Assembly (NCBI GenBank): GCA_963801105.1
Contig: CAWDDH010000003.1
Span: 248,001 to 312,000, forward strand
DNA length: 64,000 nt
Origin: JAENVU01 sp963801105
GTDB taxonomy: Bacteria; Actinomycetota; Acidimicrobiia; IMCC26256; JAENVU01
Direction of reading: 5' to 3'
The notes under the pieces were generated by a model. That model saw only the letters and a program-made list of their open reading frames with translations. It had not been told where the DNA came from and searched no databases. This document shows, in pieces, positions 46,256 to 54,230 of the stretch (its first letter is position 1; the number at the start of each line of letters is the position of its first letter). Position numbers and translations under genes: made by a program.

Positions 46256-46498
46256 TCATCCGCGGCGAACCAGATCCTCGCCGTAGCGGCGCAAGCGGAT
46301 CTCGGCCAGGTGAGGCCCGGCTCGATTCGCGAGGCGTCGCAACGAATGGCGGATGAGGCGGCCGGTCTCCGCGTCGGTGCTGCAGTCGAAGCACTCACCC
46401 AGGTGCTCGGCGGCGCGACGCGCCCGATCGTCACGGAGCTCGTGGTCCAGGTGGCACTGGACCAGGCGGCGAAGACGGCGGTGCGGGCGGGCGGACAT
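46256..46498 (-). CDS. Putative second zinc anti-sigma factor (zf-HC2-like, 80 aa), divergent from the sigma gene
   Basis: 80 residues, ATG at 46498. Aligned without gaps to the downstream RsrA-type protein over the 34-residue zinc finger it shares 12 identities, including LD, ARR and H-L-x-x-C-x-x-C (H32, C36, C39). The fourth zinc ligand position holds His6 instead of Cys. After the finger the sequence is Arg/Leu-rich and helical. A SigR-type promoter ends about ten bases before its start. Inferred: an anti-sigma or anti-sigma-like regulator, possibly insensitive to thiol oxidation. No independent homologue recalled. Confidence 0.6.
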   Translation of the reverse strand: MSARPHRRLRRLVQCHLDHELRDDRARRAAEHLGECFDCSTDAETGRLIRHSLRRLANRAGPHLAEIRLRRYGEDLVRRG

Positions 46499-46501
46499 CG
46501 C

Positions 46502-46568
46502 CTCGGGAACCCGCTCTGCCCGTCCGGGATTCCTTTGGAATGGGGCAGACCTCGGCCGGGTTCCCGAG
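46502..46568. promoter_or_regulatory. Symmetric divergent SigR-type promoter pair inside a 67-bp inverted repeat
   Basis: Perfectly symmetric about 46535: outer arms CTCGGGAACCC (46502-46512) and GGGTTCCCGAG (46558-46568), inner arms ATTCC (46529-46533) and GGAAT (46537-46541), spacers of 16 bases each. Each strand reads GGAAT-N18-GTT, the SigR/SigH consensus: plus -35 46537-46541, -10 46560-46562; minus -35 46533-46529, -10 46510-46508. The gene starts lie about ten bases past each -10, so transcripts would be nearly leaderless. An inner CTGCCC/GGGCAG pair also exists. Confidence 0.75.
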
Positions 46569-46571
46569 TGC

Positions 46572-47138
46572 GTGGGACGCGCGCAGGTGGCCGAGGACGA
46601 CCGACGTGCCGCGTTCGCCGAGCACGTGCTGCCCGAGGTGGACGTCCTGTTGCGCGTCGCGATGTCGATCACCCGCCGCACGGTCGACGCCGAGGACCTG
46701 GTTCAGGAAACGCTGCTGCGCGCGTTCCGGTCGATGGACCGCTTCGACGGCGCCCACCCCCGGGCGTGGCTGCTCACGATCATGCGCAACGCGGAGGTGA
46801 ACCGGCACCGCCGTCGGCGCCCGGAGCTGTTGCGGGATCCCGACGCTTCGCTCGCGCGACTCGCGGCGGTGCCGTCGTCGGGCGCCGGTGATCCCGAAAC
46901 CGTGGTCGTCGGCGAGACCTTCGACGCGGTCGTCGCGGAGGCCTACGACGGCCTCCCGGAGCGCCACCGCGCGGTGGTCCGCCTCGTCGATCTCGACGGG
47001 CTCTCGTACGCGGAGGCCGCCGACGTGCTCGGCGTCCCCATCGGAACCGTGATGAGCCGGCTGCACCGGGCTCGCGCCCGGATGCGGGACCGACTCGCGG
47101 CCGCCGGGCTCGCACCCCCGCGCGGAGGACGACGATGA
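46572..47138 (+). CDS. sigR: ECF sigma factor, SigR/SigH type
   Basis: About 188 residues. Sigma region 2 is LPEVDVLLRVAMSITRRTVDAEDLVQETLLRAFRSMDRFDGAHPRAWLLTIMRNAEVN; region 4 is LPERHRAVVRLVDLDGLSYAEAADVLGVPIGTVMSRLHRARARMRDRL. The GTPIGTVMSRLHR-type phrase and the AEDLVQET motif are like SigR. It is coupled by ATGA to an RsrA-type anti-sigma and preceded by a promoter matching SigR's own consensus, implying autoregulation. GTG 46572 is taken as start; GTG 46587 is possible. Likely controls a thiol-oxidative stress regulon (inference from the family). Confidence 0.85.
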   Translation: MGRAQVAEDDRRAAFAEHVLPEVDVLLRVAMSITRRTVDAEDLVQETLLRAFRSMDRFDGAHPRAWLLTIMRNAEVNRHRRRRPELLRDPDASLARLAAVPSSGAGDPETVVVGETFDAVVAEAYDGLPERHRAVVRLVDLDGLSYAEAADVLGVPIGTVMSRLHRARARMRDRLAAAGLAPPRGGRR

Positions 47139-47437
47139 AGATGCGTAGGTGGCGTCGCTCGAACCGAGACGCGATGGCAACGTGTCGCGAGGTGGGACGC
47201 GTGCTGCAGTCCTACCTCGACGGTCAGGTCGACGAGCTCACGGCGAGGCGAGTCAGCCGGCACCTCGACGCATGCCGTCATTGCGGGCTCGAAGCCCATG
47301 TCTACGAGGAGCTCGAGGCCGCGCTCGCTCGGCGTGCGACCCAGGTCGACCCCACCGTCGTCGAGCGAATCCAGTCCTTCGGCCGTGACCTCGTCGATTC
47401 GCCTCCGGACGAGGCCACCGGTCCACCCACCGGATGA
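47135..47437 (+). CDS. rsrA: RsrA-type zinc-binding anti-sigma factor
   Basis: 100 residues. Zinc ligands C17, H43, C47 and C50 have the C-x25-H-x3-C-x2-C spacing that I recall for Streptomyces RsrA (C11, H37, C41, C44), in which oxidation forms a disulfide and frees SigR. ATGA overlap with the sigma gene supports pairing. The C-terminal 35 residues are Pro/Asp-rich. It also overlaps the next gene by ATGA. Confidence 0.85.
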   Translation: MKMRRWRRSNRDAMATCREVGRVLQSYLDGQVDELTARRVSRHLDACRHCGLEAHVYEELEAALARRATQVDPTVVERIQSFGRDLVDSPPDEATGPPTG

Positions 47438-47913
47438 CCCCCCCATCCGACGGTTATTCGGCCGAGCCGCTACATCCGACACCCGGGACGAAGGTGCTTG
47501 CACATGGGATGCATCAACAGCCGACCCGCGCGCCGCGAGCGCCCATGACCGATCGCCAGCATCAGCCGGTCGGCCACGGTCCCGTGATCGACGCGGTCGA
47601 CTTCTACACACGTCCCGGCTGTGCGGTGTCCGCGATGTTGTGGCGAGGACTGCGCCGGCGCGGCATCGTCCTGCGCCCGCACGACATCTGGACCGACCCC
47701 GAGGCCGCGGCGCGTGTGCGCGCCGCAGCACGCGGCAACGAAACCGTACCGACCGTTGCGATCGGGCCCACCGTGCTCGTGAATCCGAGGGTCGCCGACG
47801 TCGTCGCCGCCCTCGAGCTCCAGGCACCCCACCTGGTCGGGGCTCCGCCGAAGCCCACGGCCTGGCGGCGACGGTGGCGCTCGCTCACTGGTCGATCCGA
47901 GACCGACCGATGA
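47434..47913 (+). CDS. Glutaredoxin/mycoredoxin-like protein, monothiol CxxS
   Basis: Up to 159 residues. The thioredoxin-fold core is VIDAVDFYTRPGCAVSAMLWRGLRRRGIVLRPHDIW, with a C-A-V-S active site in place of CPYC, and the cis-Pro segment NETVPTVAIG then TVLVNP. Such proteins reduce mixed disulfides with mycothiol; SigR regulons include mycoredoxin. N-terminus is uncertain: ATG 47434 is coupled to the anti-sigma, but ATG 47545 would give a more standard length. A basic C-terminal tail follows. Confidence 0.78.
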   Translation: MTPPSDGYSAEPLHPTPGTKVLAHGMHQQPTRAPRAPMTDRQHQPVGHGPVIDAVDFYTRPGCAVSAMLWRGLRRRGIVLRPHDIWTDPEAAARVRAAARGNETVPTVAIGPTVLVNPRVADVVAALELQAPHLVGAPPKPTAWRRRWRSLTGRSETDR

Positions 47914-48731
47914 TCGCGCTGGTCACCGATTCGAATGCGATGCTGCCGGCCGCGCTCGCGGTGCGACTCGGAGTGCGGATCGTGCCGCTCACGGTCGTGG
48001 TGGACGGGGTCAGCCTGCTCGAGAACGAGACGCTCGAGCTCGCGGGCTTCTACTCGGCGTTGCGTCAAGGTGCGGTGGTCGCGACATCGGCGCCATCTCC
48101 CGGTCTGCTCGCCGACACGTACGCGAGGCTCGCCGCGGCGGGTGCGACCGAAATCGTGTCGGTGCACGTCGGCAGCGCCTATTCGGGAACCGTCAATGCG
48201 GCTCAGGTCGCGGCGCGTCTCGCTCCGGTGCCGGTACAGGTCGTCGACTCGGGAACTGCGTCGTTCGGGCTCGGATGCGCGGTGTGGGCCGCGGCCGACG
48301 ACCTGGCGCGCGGCGGCGACTCCGCGAGCGCAGTCGCCGCCGCCAAGATCGCGACCGACGCGACGACGAGCGTGTTCACGGTCGGTGAGATCGACCGCGC
48401 CCGAGCCGGGGGACGCATCCCCGTTGCCGGCGCCCGTGACGGAGTTCCCGTGGTCGCGATGACACCGACCGGGATCGAGACCATCGGCTCGGCGACCGAC
48501 GTCGAGGCCGCCGTCGCGCAGATGACCTGGTTCCTCGACCGGCGCCTCGTCGGGCCGGCGCGTGTGGGTATCGGCGACGCCGACGATCCCGACGCGGCCA
48601 ATGCGCTGGCCGACGCGCTCGGCGGCCTCGACCAGGTCGACGAGCTGGTCCGCTACCGGTGCGGCCCGACCGTCGCGGCCCACACCGGTGCCGGCACCTT
48701 CGGTGCCGTCGCCTGGGAGCCGGCACCGTGA
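47910..48731 (+). CDS. DegV-family fatty-acid-binding protein
   Basis: 273 residues. IALVTDSNAMLP at the N-terminus, then SAPSPGLLADTYARL, VHVGSAYSGTVNAA and VVDSGTASFGLG are the DegV family motifs that bind a fatty acid between two domains (FakB-like). It overlaps the glutaredoxin gene by ATGA and ends the SigR operon. A role in lipid or stress handling is inferred from context only. Confidence 0.85.
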   Translation: MIALVTDSNAMLPAALAVRLGVRIVPLTVVVDGVSLLENETLELAGFYSALRQGAVVATSAPSPGLLADTYARLAAAGATEIVSVHVGSAYSGTVNAAQVAARLAPVPVQVVDSGTASFGLGCAVWAAADDLARGGDSASAVAAAKIATDATTSVFTVGEIDRARAGGRIPVAGARDGVPVVAMTPTGIETIGSATDVEAAVAQMTWFLDRRLVGPARVGIGDADDPDAANALADALGGLDQVDELVRYRCGPTVAAHTGAGTFGAVAWEPAP

Positions 48732-48854
48732 CCGCCGACGAGAGCACGTCGGCGCTTCGTCGTGACACGCGGTCATCTCGATTCCAGGTTCGTCACCAGC
48801 AGGCCGTCGGCAAGCCGTGAGCGGCCCACCCGCCCGGTGATGCGGTCGGTCGAC

Positions 48855-49625
48855 TCACGCGAGCACCGCCTGCGGCGGTGATCGCAGCATCCGGTGGTTC
48901 ACGAGATCGAGATGCGACGCGGTGACGGCGCGCAGCGCTGCGAGCTGGCGCGGCGAGAGCCGATCGCACACCCACTCCCAATGCAACGCGACGGCTTCGC
49001 CCGGATGCAACGGCCCCGCGAGCCCATAGCCGTCGCGGGCGATGAGGGCCGATTCGATCGCGGGTGGCCCGAGCGCGAGCGTTCGGCCGTCCCAGACCAG
49101 CGGCCGGCACCGCACAACGGCGCGGTCGCCGACGATCGCCTCGATTCGGCCCCAGCGCACCCGGCACCGGTCCAGCACGTGCAGCGGCTCACCGCCGTGC
49201 GCGCCCCGCAAGAGTCCGACCCACGGGTACACGGCGAACACGTGAAACCCGTGCTGGATCCGCGGCGCGGCGCCGATCACCTCCGAGAGCTGCGACCAGT
49301 CTCGCCCCGCCGGACCGCGAAAGCGCGATTCGACCGACGCAGCCAGGTGGGGGATCGGCACATGGTCGAGGCGATCGTTCCCGATCCAGTACGCCTCGAC
49401 GACCCGCCGGTCGAGTGGATCGCCGATCTCGTTGGCGGCCGCGATGAGCTCGAGATACGGCCACGCGCCGTCGAACCCGCGCGCGAGCGACCGCAGATCA
49501 CCGTCGACGACACCCGACGACGCGTACTCGAGCAGTGTCCGGTGTTCTTCGGGGCCGCAGTAACCGAGCGCGTTCGGCGGGTACGCGAACCGCGCGAACA
49601 GCGTGGGACCCGACGCGACGGTCAC
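48855..49625 (-). CDS. DUF6390-like protein of the hydrogenase operon
   Basis: 256 residues starting MTVASGPTLFARFAYPPNALGYCGPEEHRTLLEYAS. It contains WPYLELIAAANEIGDPLDRRVVEAYWIGN, and HGFHVFAVYPWVGLLRG. It resembles DUF6390 proteins, which I recall next to actinobacterial hydrogenases. The GTG start overlaps the EamA stop. No catalytic motif is evident, but conserved-looking Tyr/Cys at YCGPEEH and the Trp pair stand out. It is the last gene of the operon. Confidence 0.7.
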   Translation of the reverse strand: MTVASGPTLFARFAYPPNALGYCGPEEHRTLLEYASSGVVDGDLRSLARGFDGAWPYLELIAAANEIGDPLDRRVVEAYWIGNDRLDHVPIPHLAASVESRFRGPAGRDWSQLSEVIGAAPRIQHGFHVFAVYPWVGLLRGAHGGEPLHVLDRCRVRWGRIEAIVGDRAVVRCRPLVWDGRTLALGPPAIESALIARDGYGLAGPLHPGEAVALHWEWVCDRLSPRQLAALRAVTASHLDLVNHRMLRSPPQAVLA

Positions 49626-50551
49626 GCGACTGGTGGCGCGGCCACCTGCACCCGCGCACTTCGGGATACGACACACGCGATCACGACGCCGGTCACGATG
49701 AGCACCACTCCCGGGCCCTGGGTCGGGAGGTCGACGCCCGACCGGACCGCATTCAGGACCGCGGTGATGATCGCCCCACCGACGAGGACGGCAGTGACGT
49801 CGACCGCCTGCGCCCGCGCGAGCGCCGAGAACCAGCACACGACGTAGGAGCAGAGGAGCACGCCGGTGAGCAGGGCCCAACCCCACGCGCCGGCGCCGAG
49901 ACCCGTGAGCACGTGGAGCCGACCGGTCGCCGCGACCCAGGTCACCAGCGCGACGACGCCGATCCCCATCCGCGCCGCACCGACGGTGAGCGCCGATCGC
50001 CGTGGGAGGAGCCGCTTGGCGATCACGACCTCGACCGCCCAGCACAGCGTCGCCGAGAGGATCAGCACCGAGGCCGCGTCCACCCGCAGCGAGGGCCAGC
50101 CGCCACCGAGCTCCGCCTGGCCTGCGACGAGCAGCCCGATCGCCGCGACGTGCCAGGCGTTGAGCCGTTCGTGCAACAGGGGAACCGCGAGGAGCGCGAC
50201 CCACGCGACGAGTGTCTTCTGGAGGAACGCCGCGTCGGTGGAGCCGGCATGCTTCAGCCCTTCGAAGAACAGCACGAACGGGAGGGCGCCACCGATGATC
50301 CCGATCGCGAGCAACCCCCACCGATCACGCGTCGTGAACGGGACGCGCTCGTTGCTCGATGGTCGCAAACGCGCGACACCCAACGCGAGACCGACCACGA
50401 GCACGGCGGCCACCAGGTTCTTGCTCGTCGTGTAGACGGTGGCGTCCTCGAAATGCCTGGTCCCGTAGCCGTTCACGAATACCGACACACCGCTGATCGC
50501 GGCCGTGACGAAGGCGAGCGCAATGCCCGCCCTTCGAGTTCGCGGCACCAT
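49622..50551 (-). CDS. EamA/DMT-family transporter in the hydrogenase operon
   Basis: 309 residues with about ten hydrophobic helices in two repeats, the EamA duplication. First helices: AGIALAFVTAAISGVSVFVNGYG; pair 2: LLAIGIIGGALPFVLFFEGLKHAGSTDAAFLQKTLVAWVALLAVPLLHERL. It starts at the hypC stop (TGATG overlap). It may move a metabolite or metal for hydrogenase assembly, but the family also exports amino acids, so substrate is unknown. Confidence 0.82.
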   Translation of the reverse strand: MVPRTRRAGIALAFVTAAISGVSVFVNGYGTRHFEDATVYTTSKNLVAAVLVVGLALGVARLRPSSNERVPFTTRDRWGLLAIGIIGGALPFVLFFEGLKHAGSTDAAFLQKTLVAWVALLAVPLLHERLNAWHVAAIGLLVAGQAELGGGWPSLRVDAASVLILSATLCWAVEVVIAKRLLPRRSALTVGAARMGIGVVALVTWVAATGRLHVLTGLGAGAWGWALLTGVLLCSYVVCWFSALARAQAVDVTAVLVGGAIITAVLNAVRSGVDLPTQGPGVVLIVTGVVIACVVSRSARVQVAAPPVA

Positions 50552-50796
50552 CAGGATTCCCCCTTCTCTTCGTGCAAGGAACGGTGGAGGGCGACGAGCT
50601 CCGCCGCGTCGCCCGGATCGAGTGTCTCGACGGCGAGGCCCGTGTGCACGAGCAGCCACGTGCCTCGCTCGACGGAACGGCCCTCGAGGGAGAGCACGGC
50701 CAGCGACACGAGCTTCTCGGCCCCTCCGATGTCGACGACGGCCTCGCGCCCGGCGTCATCGACCTCGAGCACCCGCGCGGGCATCGACAGGCACAT
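50551..50796 (-). CDS. hypC: Hydrogenase assembly chaperone HypC/HupF
   Basis: 81 residues starting MCLSMPARVLEVDD, the hallmark N-terminus whose Cys2 carries the Fe(CN)2CO unit during NiFe-site assembly. WLLVHTGLAVETLDPGDAAELV near the C-terminus completes the family. It overlaps the protease gene by one base (TGATG). Confidence 0.9.
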   Translation of the reverse strand: MCLSMPARVLEVDDAGREAVVDIGGAEKLVSLAVLSLEGRSVERGTWLLVHTGLAVETLDPGDAAELVALHRSLHEEKGES

Positions 50797-51269
50797 CAGC
50801 GGCTCCCCGCGATCTCGGCGCCCACCAGCGCGGCGACCTCGGTCACCGCGCTGGCGACCGCCGGCGACAGCTCCTCACCATGGCCGAAGTGGCCACCCTC
50901 GACCGCGAACACCACGAGTCTCCGCGGCATCCGTCCCAGCGCCCGGCCGAGCCCCGCGGCCGTCCCGATGCCCAGCGCGTGGCTGCCGGCGGCTGCGCCC
51001 GCCGGATCACCGAGGCCTCGCACGTCCTCGCCGACATCGATGCGCCGGATGGTGCCGGGCGCGGATCCACCGGAGCGCAGCGCGTCGACGACGATCGCCA
51101 GGTCGGCGCCGGCCCACGCGTCGACGACCCGCGCCGGCTCGCCGTCGAGCTCGACCAGTCGAGCGCTCGACGCCGAAGTGCCGGCGGCGAGCGAGTCGAG
51201 CACTGCGGGACCGGTGCCGTCGTCGCACCGGTACCGGTTGCCGACCCCGATGACGACGACGCCGCTCAT
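50796..51269 (-). CDS. Hydrogenase maturation protease
   Basis: 157 residues: VVVIGVGNRYRCDDGTGPAVLDSL (metal-binding G-N-x-x-x-x-D-D-G), VDALRSGG, and late HALGIGTAAGLGRAL. This is the HyaD/HycI family, which clips the C-terminal peptide of the large subunit after nickel insertion. It overlaps the large-subunit gene by ATGA. Confidence 0.9.
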   Translation of the reverse strand: MSGVVVIGVGNRYRCDDGTGPAVLDSLAAGTSASSARLVELDGEPARVVDAWAGADLAIVVDALRSGGSAPGTIRRIDVGEDVRGLGDPAGAAAGSHALGIGTAAGLGRALGRMPRRLVVFAVEGGHFGHGEELSPAVASAVTEVAALVGAEIAGSR

Positions 51270-52570
51270 GTCCGCTGCACCCGCATGTCGAGGAAGTGCG
51301 TCGCACACGAGATGCACGGGTCGTAGTTGCGGATCACCTGTTCGCAGCGGTGACGCAGGGCATCGTCGTCGAGTGCGGCGTTGGCTTCGACGAAGTGGAA
51401 GAGGTCGTGCTCGATCGCGGGCTGGTTCTGTGACGTCGGTGGGACGATGCGAGCATCGACGATGGAACCGTCGGCCGCGAGCTCGTAGCGGTGCCAGAGC
51501 GTGCCGCGCGGCGCTTCGGTCCAGCCGCAGCCCACGCCGGTTCGCGGCTCGACCTCGATCGCCGGGTGATCCGGTTGCTCGTATCCGTCGACGATGCGCA
51601 GGGCCTCGGCGCACGCGTGCACGATCTCCACAGCTCGTACCACGATGCTGCGGAACGGGTTGCGCTCGTCGGGCGACAGCCCGGCCGCGGCCGCTGCGTC
51701 GCGCGCTTCGGGCGCGAGCTGCGAGGCATTGAGGGCATATCGGGCGAGCGGTCCCACGAGGTACTCCCCCCGCTCGAGGAGGTGCGCGTGGAGCGCCGTC
51801 GAGTGCGCGACATGCTCCTCGACGACGTGGTCGTCGAAGTCGTCGGCGGCGATATCGAGCCCACGCGTCGAGACGAGGCGGCCGCCGAGCACCGCGTAGG
51901 CGTCGGGGGAACGCAGCGCCACGAGCTCGAGCTCGTGCGCGAAGTCGGGGAACTCGAAGCCCGAGACCCAGCGCACGGTCTCCAGCGCCGCGTCGAGCGC
52001 GACCGACAGCCGTTCGCGGAGCGGTGCGAGCTCACGCCGCTTCGGCACCCGGTAGAAGCCCCCGATGCGCACGTTCACCGGGTGGATCGCGCGTCCGCCG
52101 ATCAACTCGAGGATCTCGTTCCCGACCTTCTTCAGTTGCAGGCCACGCTCGACGATCGCCGCGTGATCGGCCGCGAGGTCGATGGCGCTCTCGTATCCGA
52201 GGAAGTCGGGCGCGTGGAGCAGGTACACGTGCAGGGCATGGCTCTCGATCCACTCGCCGCAGTACAGCAAGCGTCGCAGCTCGCGCAGCTGCCCGTCGAC
52301 GGCGACACCGCACGCCGCTTCGATCGCGTTGCATGCACTCATCTGATAGGCGACCGGACAGATCCCGCAGATCCGCGCAGTGATGTCGGGGGGCTCGGTG
52401 AACCGGCGCCCGCGCAGAAACGCCTCGAAGAACCGCGGGGGCTCGTAGATGCGGAGTTGGACGTCACGAACCTGACCGTCGTGGATCTCCACGTGCATCG
52501 CGCCCTCACCCTCGACGCGCGCGATCGCGTCGACCTTGAGCGTGCGATTGGCGGGGCTGCGATGGGTCAT
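51266..52570 (-). CDS. hydA: NiFe-hydrogenase group 3b large (catalytic) subunit
   Basis: 434 residues. Active-site Cys pairs are C68/C71 in RICGICPVAY and C419/C422 in DPCISCATH, with nine residues after H425 as the predicted cleaved tail. IARVEGEGAMHVEI at the N-terminus is the typical start. Tyr replaces the His four after the second Cys of motif L1. Group 3b enzymes (sulfhydrogenase, mycobacterial Hyh) couple H2 and NADP(H). Overlaps the small subunit by ATGA. Confidence 0.93.
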   Translation of the reverse strand: MTHRSPANRTLKVDAIARVEGEGAMHVEIHDGQVRDVQLRIYEPPRFFEAFLRGRRFTEPPDITARICGICPVAYQMSACNAIEAACGVAVDGQLRELRRLLYCGEWIESHALHVYLLHAPDFLGYESAIDLAADHAAIVERGLQLKKVGNEILELIGGRAIHPVNVRIGGFYRVPKRRELAPLRERLSVALDAALETVRWVSGFEFPDFAHELELVALRSPDAYAVLGGRLVSTRGLDIAADDFDDHVVEEHVAHSTALHAHLLERGEYLVGPLARYALNASQLAPEARDAAAAAGLSPDERNPFRSIVVRAVEIVHACAEALRIVDGYEQPDHPAIEVEPRTGVGCGWTEAPRGTLWHRYELAADGSIVDARIVPPTSQNQPAIEHDLFHFVEANAALDDDALRHRCEQVIRNYDPCISCATHFLDMRVQRT

Positions 52571-53376
52571 GGTCGGCCACCGCTCGTCGCGTCGGCGATC
52601 GTGTCACCGGCTTCGCGGAACGGCTCGGCTCCGGCGTTGAACGTACGCAGCATGCGGACGACCCCGCCGTCGTCGACGCCCTGGTCACGGAGTGCCGCCA
52701 CCATGGACGGCAGGTTCGGCGTCTCCATCGGCCCGAAGCATCCGTAGCAGCCCCGATGGTACGAGGGGCAGAGCGCGCCGCACCCGGCATGGGTGACGGG
52801 CCCGAGGCACGGCGTCCCGTGCGCCACCGTCACGCAGACGTTCCCGGCGCGCTTGCACTCGACGCACACGCTGTGCGGGGGCACGTTCGGAGTTCGCCCG
52901 TGCAGGAACGCGCTGATCACCTCGAGCAACTGCTGTTTCGTGATCGGACAACCGCGCAGTTCGAAATCGACGGGCACGTGCGCGGCGATCGGTGTCGAGT
53001 CGCCGAGCGTTTCGATGAAGTGCGGCTGCGCGTAGACGATCGCGAGGAACTCCTCGACGTCGGCAAAGTTGCGCAAGGCCTGGATGCCGCCGGCGGTCGC
53101 GCACGCGCCGATCGTCACGAGCCGCTTCGATACCGCGCGCACCTCACGAATACGCGCGACATCCGTGGCGGTCGTGATCGAGCCTTCGACGAGCGAGAGG
53201 TCGTAGGGCCCGCCCGGGGTCGCGCGCCCCGCCTCGAGGAAGTACGACAGCTCCACCTCACCGGCGAGTGCCAGCAGCTCGTCTTCGCAGTCGAGCAGCG
53301 TCAGCTGGCACCCGTCACACGACGCGAACTTCCACACCGCGAGGGACGGCTTGCGACGGACGGTCGCCGCGCTCAT
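52567..53376 (-). CDS. hydD: NiFe-hydrogenase group 3b small subunit
   Basis: 269 residues with the proximal cluster C20-x2-C23 (ASCDGCQLTLLD), GACATAGG, RGCPITKQQLLE, then CVECKRAGNVC and PCLGPVTHAGCGALCPSYHRGCYGCFGP for further Fe-S clusters. No Tat signal, so cytoplasmic, as expected of group 3. Overlaps both neighbours by ATGA. Confidence 0.93.
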   Translation of the reverse strand: MSAATVRRKPSLAVWKFASCDGCQLTLLDCEDELLALAGEVELSYFLEAGRATPGGPYDLSLVEGSITTATDVARIREVRAVSKRLVTIGACATAGGIQALRNFADVEEFLAIVYAQPHFIETLGDSTPIAAHVPVDFELRGCPITKQQLLEVISAFLHGRTPNVPPHSVCVECKRAGNVCVTVAHGTPCLGPVTHAGCGALCPSYHRGCYGCFGPMETPNLPSMVAALRDQGVDDGGVVRMLRTFNAGAEPFREAGDTIADATSGGRP

Positions 53377-54230
53377 CGGCCCCGAACCCGGAGCAGCGGC
53401 AGCAACCGGGCCGCGTCGAATACCGGACCTTCACGGCACACGAAGACGTCGCCGAGCTGGCAGTGGCCGCACTGCGCGATCGCGCACTGCATGTTGCGCT
53501 CGGCCGACAACCTGATCCGATCGAGCGGAACACCGCGTTCGTGCAACCCGCGGGTCGCGAACCGCATCATCACTTCGGGCCCGCAGACGAACGCGACCGT
53601 CCGCGACGCGTCGAACTCCGCGCGAGCGATGAGCTCGGTGACCACACCGACGTGACCGCGCCAGCCGGACGCGGCCGCGTCCACGATGATCTCCACGTCG
53701 ACTCCCCCATCGGGACGCCACCGCTCGATGTCGTCGGTGAACACGATCGTGTCCGGGGTGCGCGCGCCCACGAGCACACTGAGGTGACCGTACGCGTCGC
53801 GGTTCACGAGCAGTTGCTCGACCACGGGCCGGAGCGGCGCGAGGCCGATGCCGCCGCCCACGACGACCACGTCACATCCGGCCGCCGATTCGACCTCCCA
53901 CCCGGTGCCGAACGGCCCTCGAACCCCCACCACGCCGCCCACGGGGAGCCGCGACAGCGCGTCAGTCACCGGGCCGACCGACCGGATGGTGTGCACGAGC
54001 GCGCCACCCGAGTGCGACCCGCTGACCGAGATCGGCACCTCTCCGACGCCGAACACCCAGAGCATGTTGAACTGACCCGGACGCGCGTCCAGCGGCGCGT
54101 CGGAGATCGGCGCGACGACGAGCGTTACGACGTCGGCCGTCTCGGACTTCACCTCGAGCACGCGATACGGCTGGGGCAGCATCGGCTCCGCCAACGCGTG
54201 CGCGCGCTCAGCTGGCACGGTCCCCTCCAT
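53373..54230 (-). CDS. hydG: Hydrogenase FAD/NAD(P)-binding gamma subunit
   Basis: 285 residues: ferredoxin-reductase-like FAD domain (PGQFNMLWVFGVGEVPISVS), NAD(P) fold (VVVVGGGIGLAPLRPVVEQLL, VCGPEVMMRFA) and a C-terminal 2Fe-2S site C-x4-C-x2-C-x8-C (QCAIAQCGHCQLGDVFVC). It delivers electrons between NADP(H) and the hydrogenase clusters. The start overlaps the preceding cNMP gene by 23 nt. Confidence 0.9.
   Translation of the reverse strand: MEGTVPAERAHALAEPMLPQPYRVLEVKSETADVVTLVVAPISDAPLDARPGQFNMLWVFGVGEVPISVSGSHSGGALVHTIRSVGPVTDALSRLPVGGVVGVRGPFGTGWEVESAAGCDVVVVGGGIGLAPLRPVVEQLLVNRDAYGHLSVLVGARTPDTIVFTDDIERWRPDGGVDVEIIVDAAASGWRGHVGVVTELIARAEFDASRTVAFVCGPEVMMRFATRGLHERGVPLDRIRLSAERNMQCAIAQCGHCQLGDVFVCREGPVFDAARLLPLLRVRGR

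Noticed and set aside
43854..46394. An 846-codon minus-strand frame across the P-type ATPase
   Set aside because: Antisense shadow; the plus strand has all P-type ATPase motifs.
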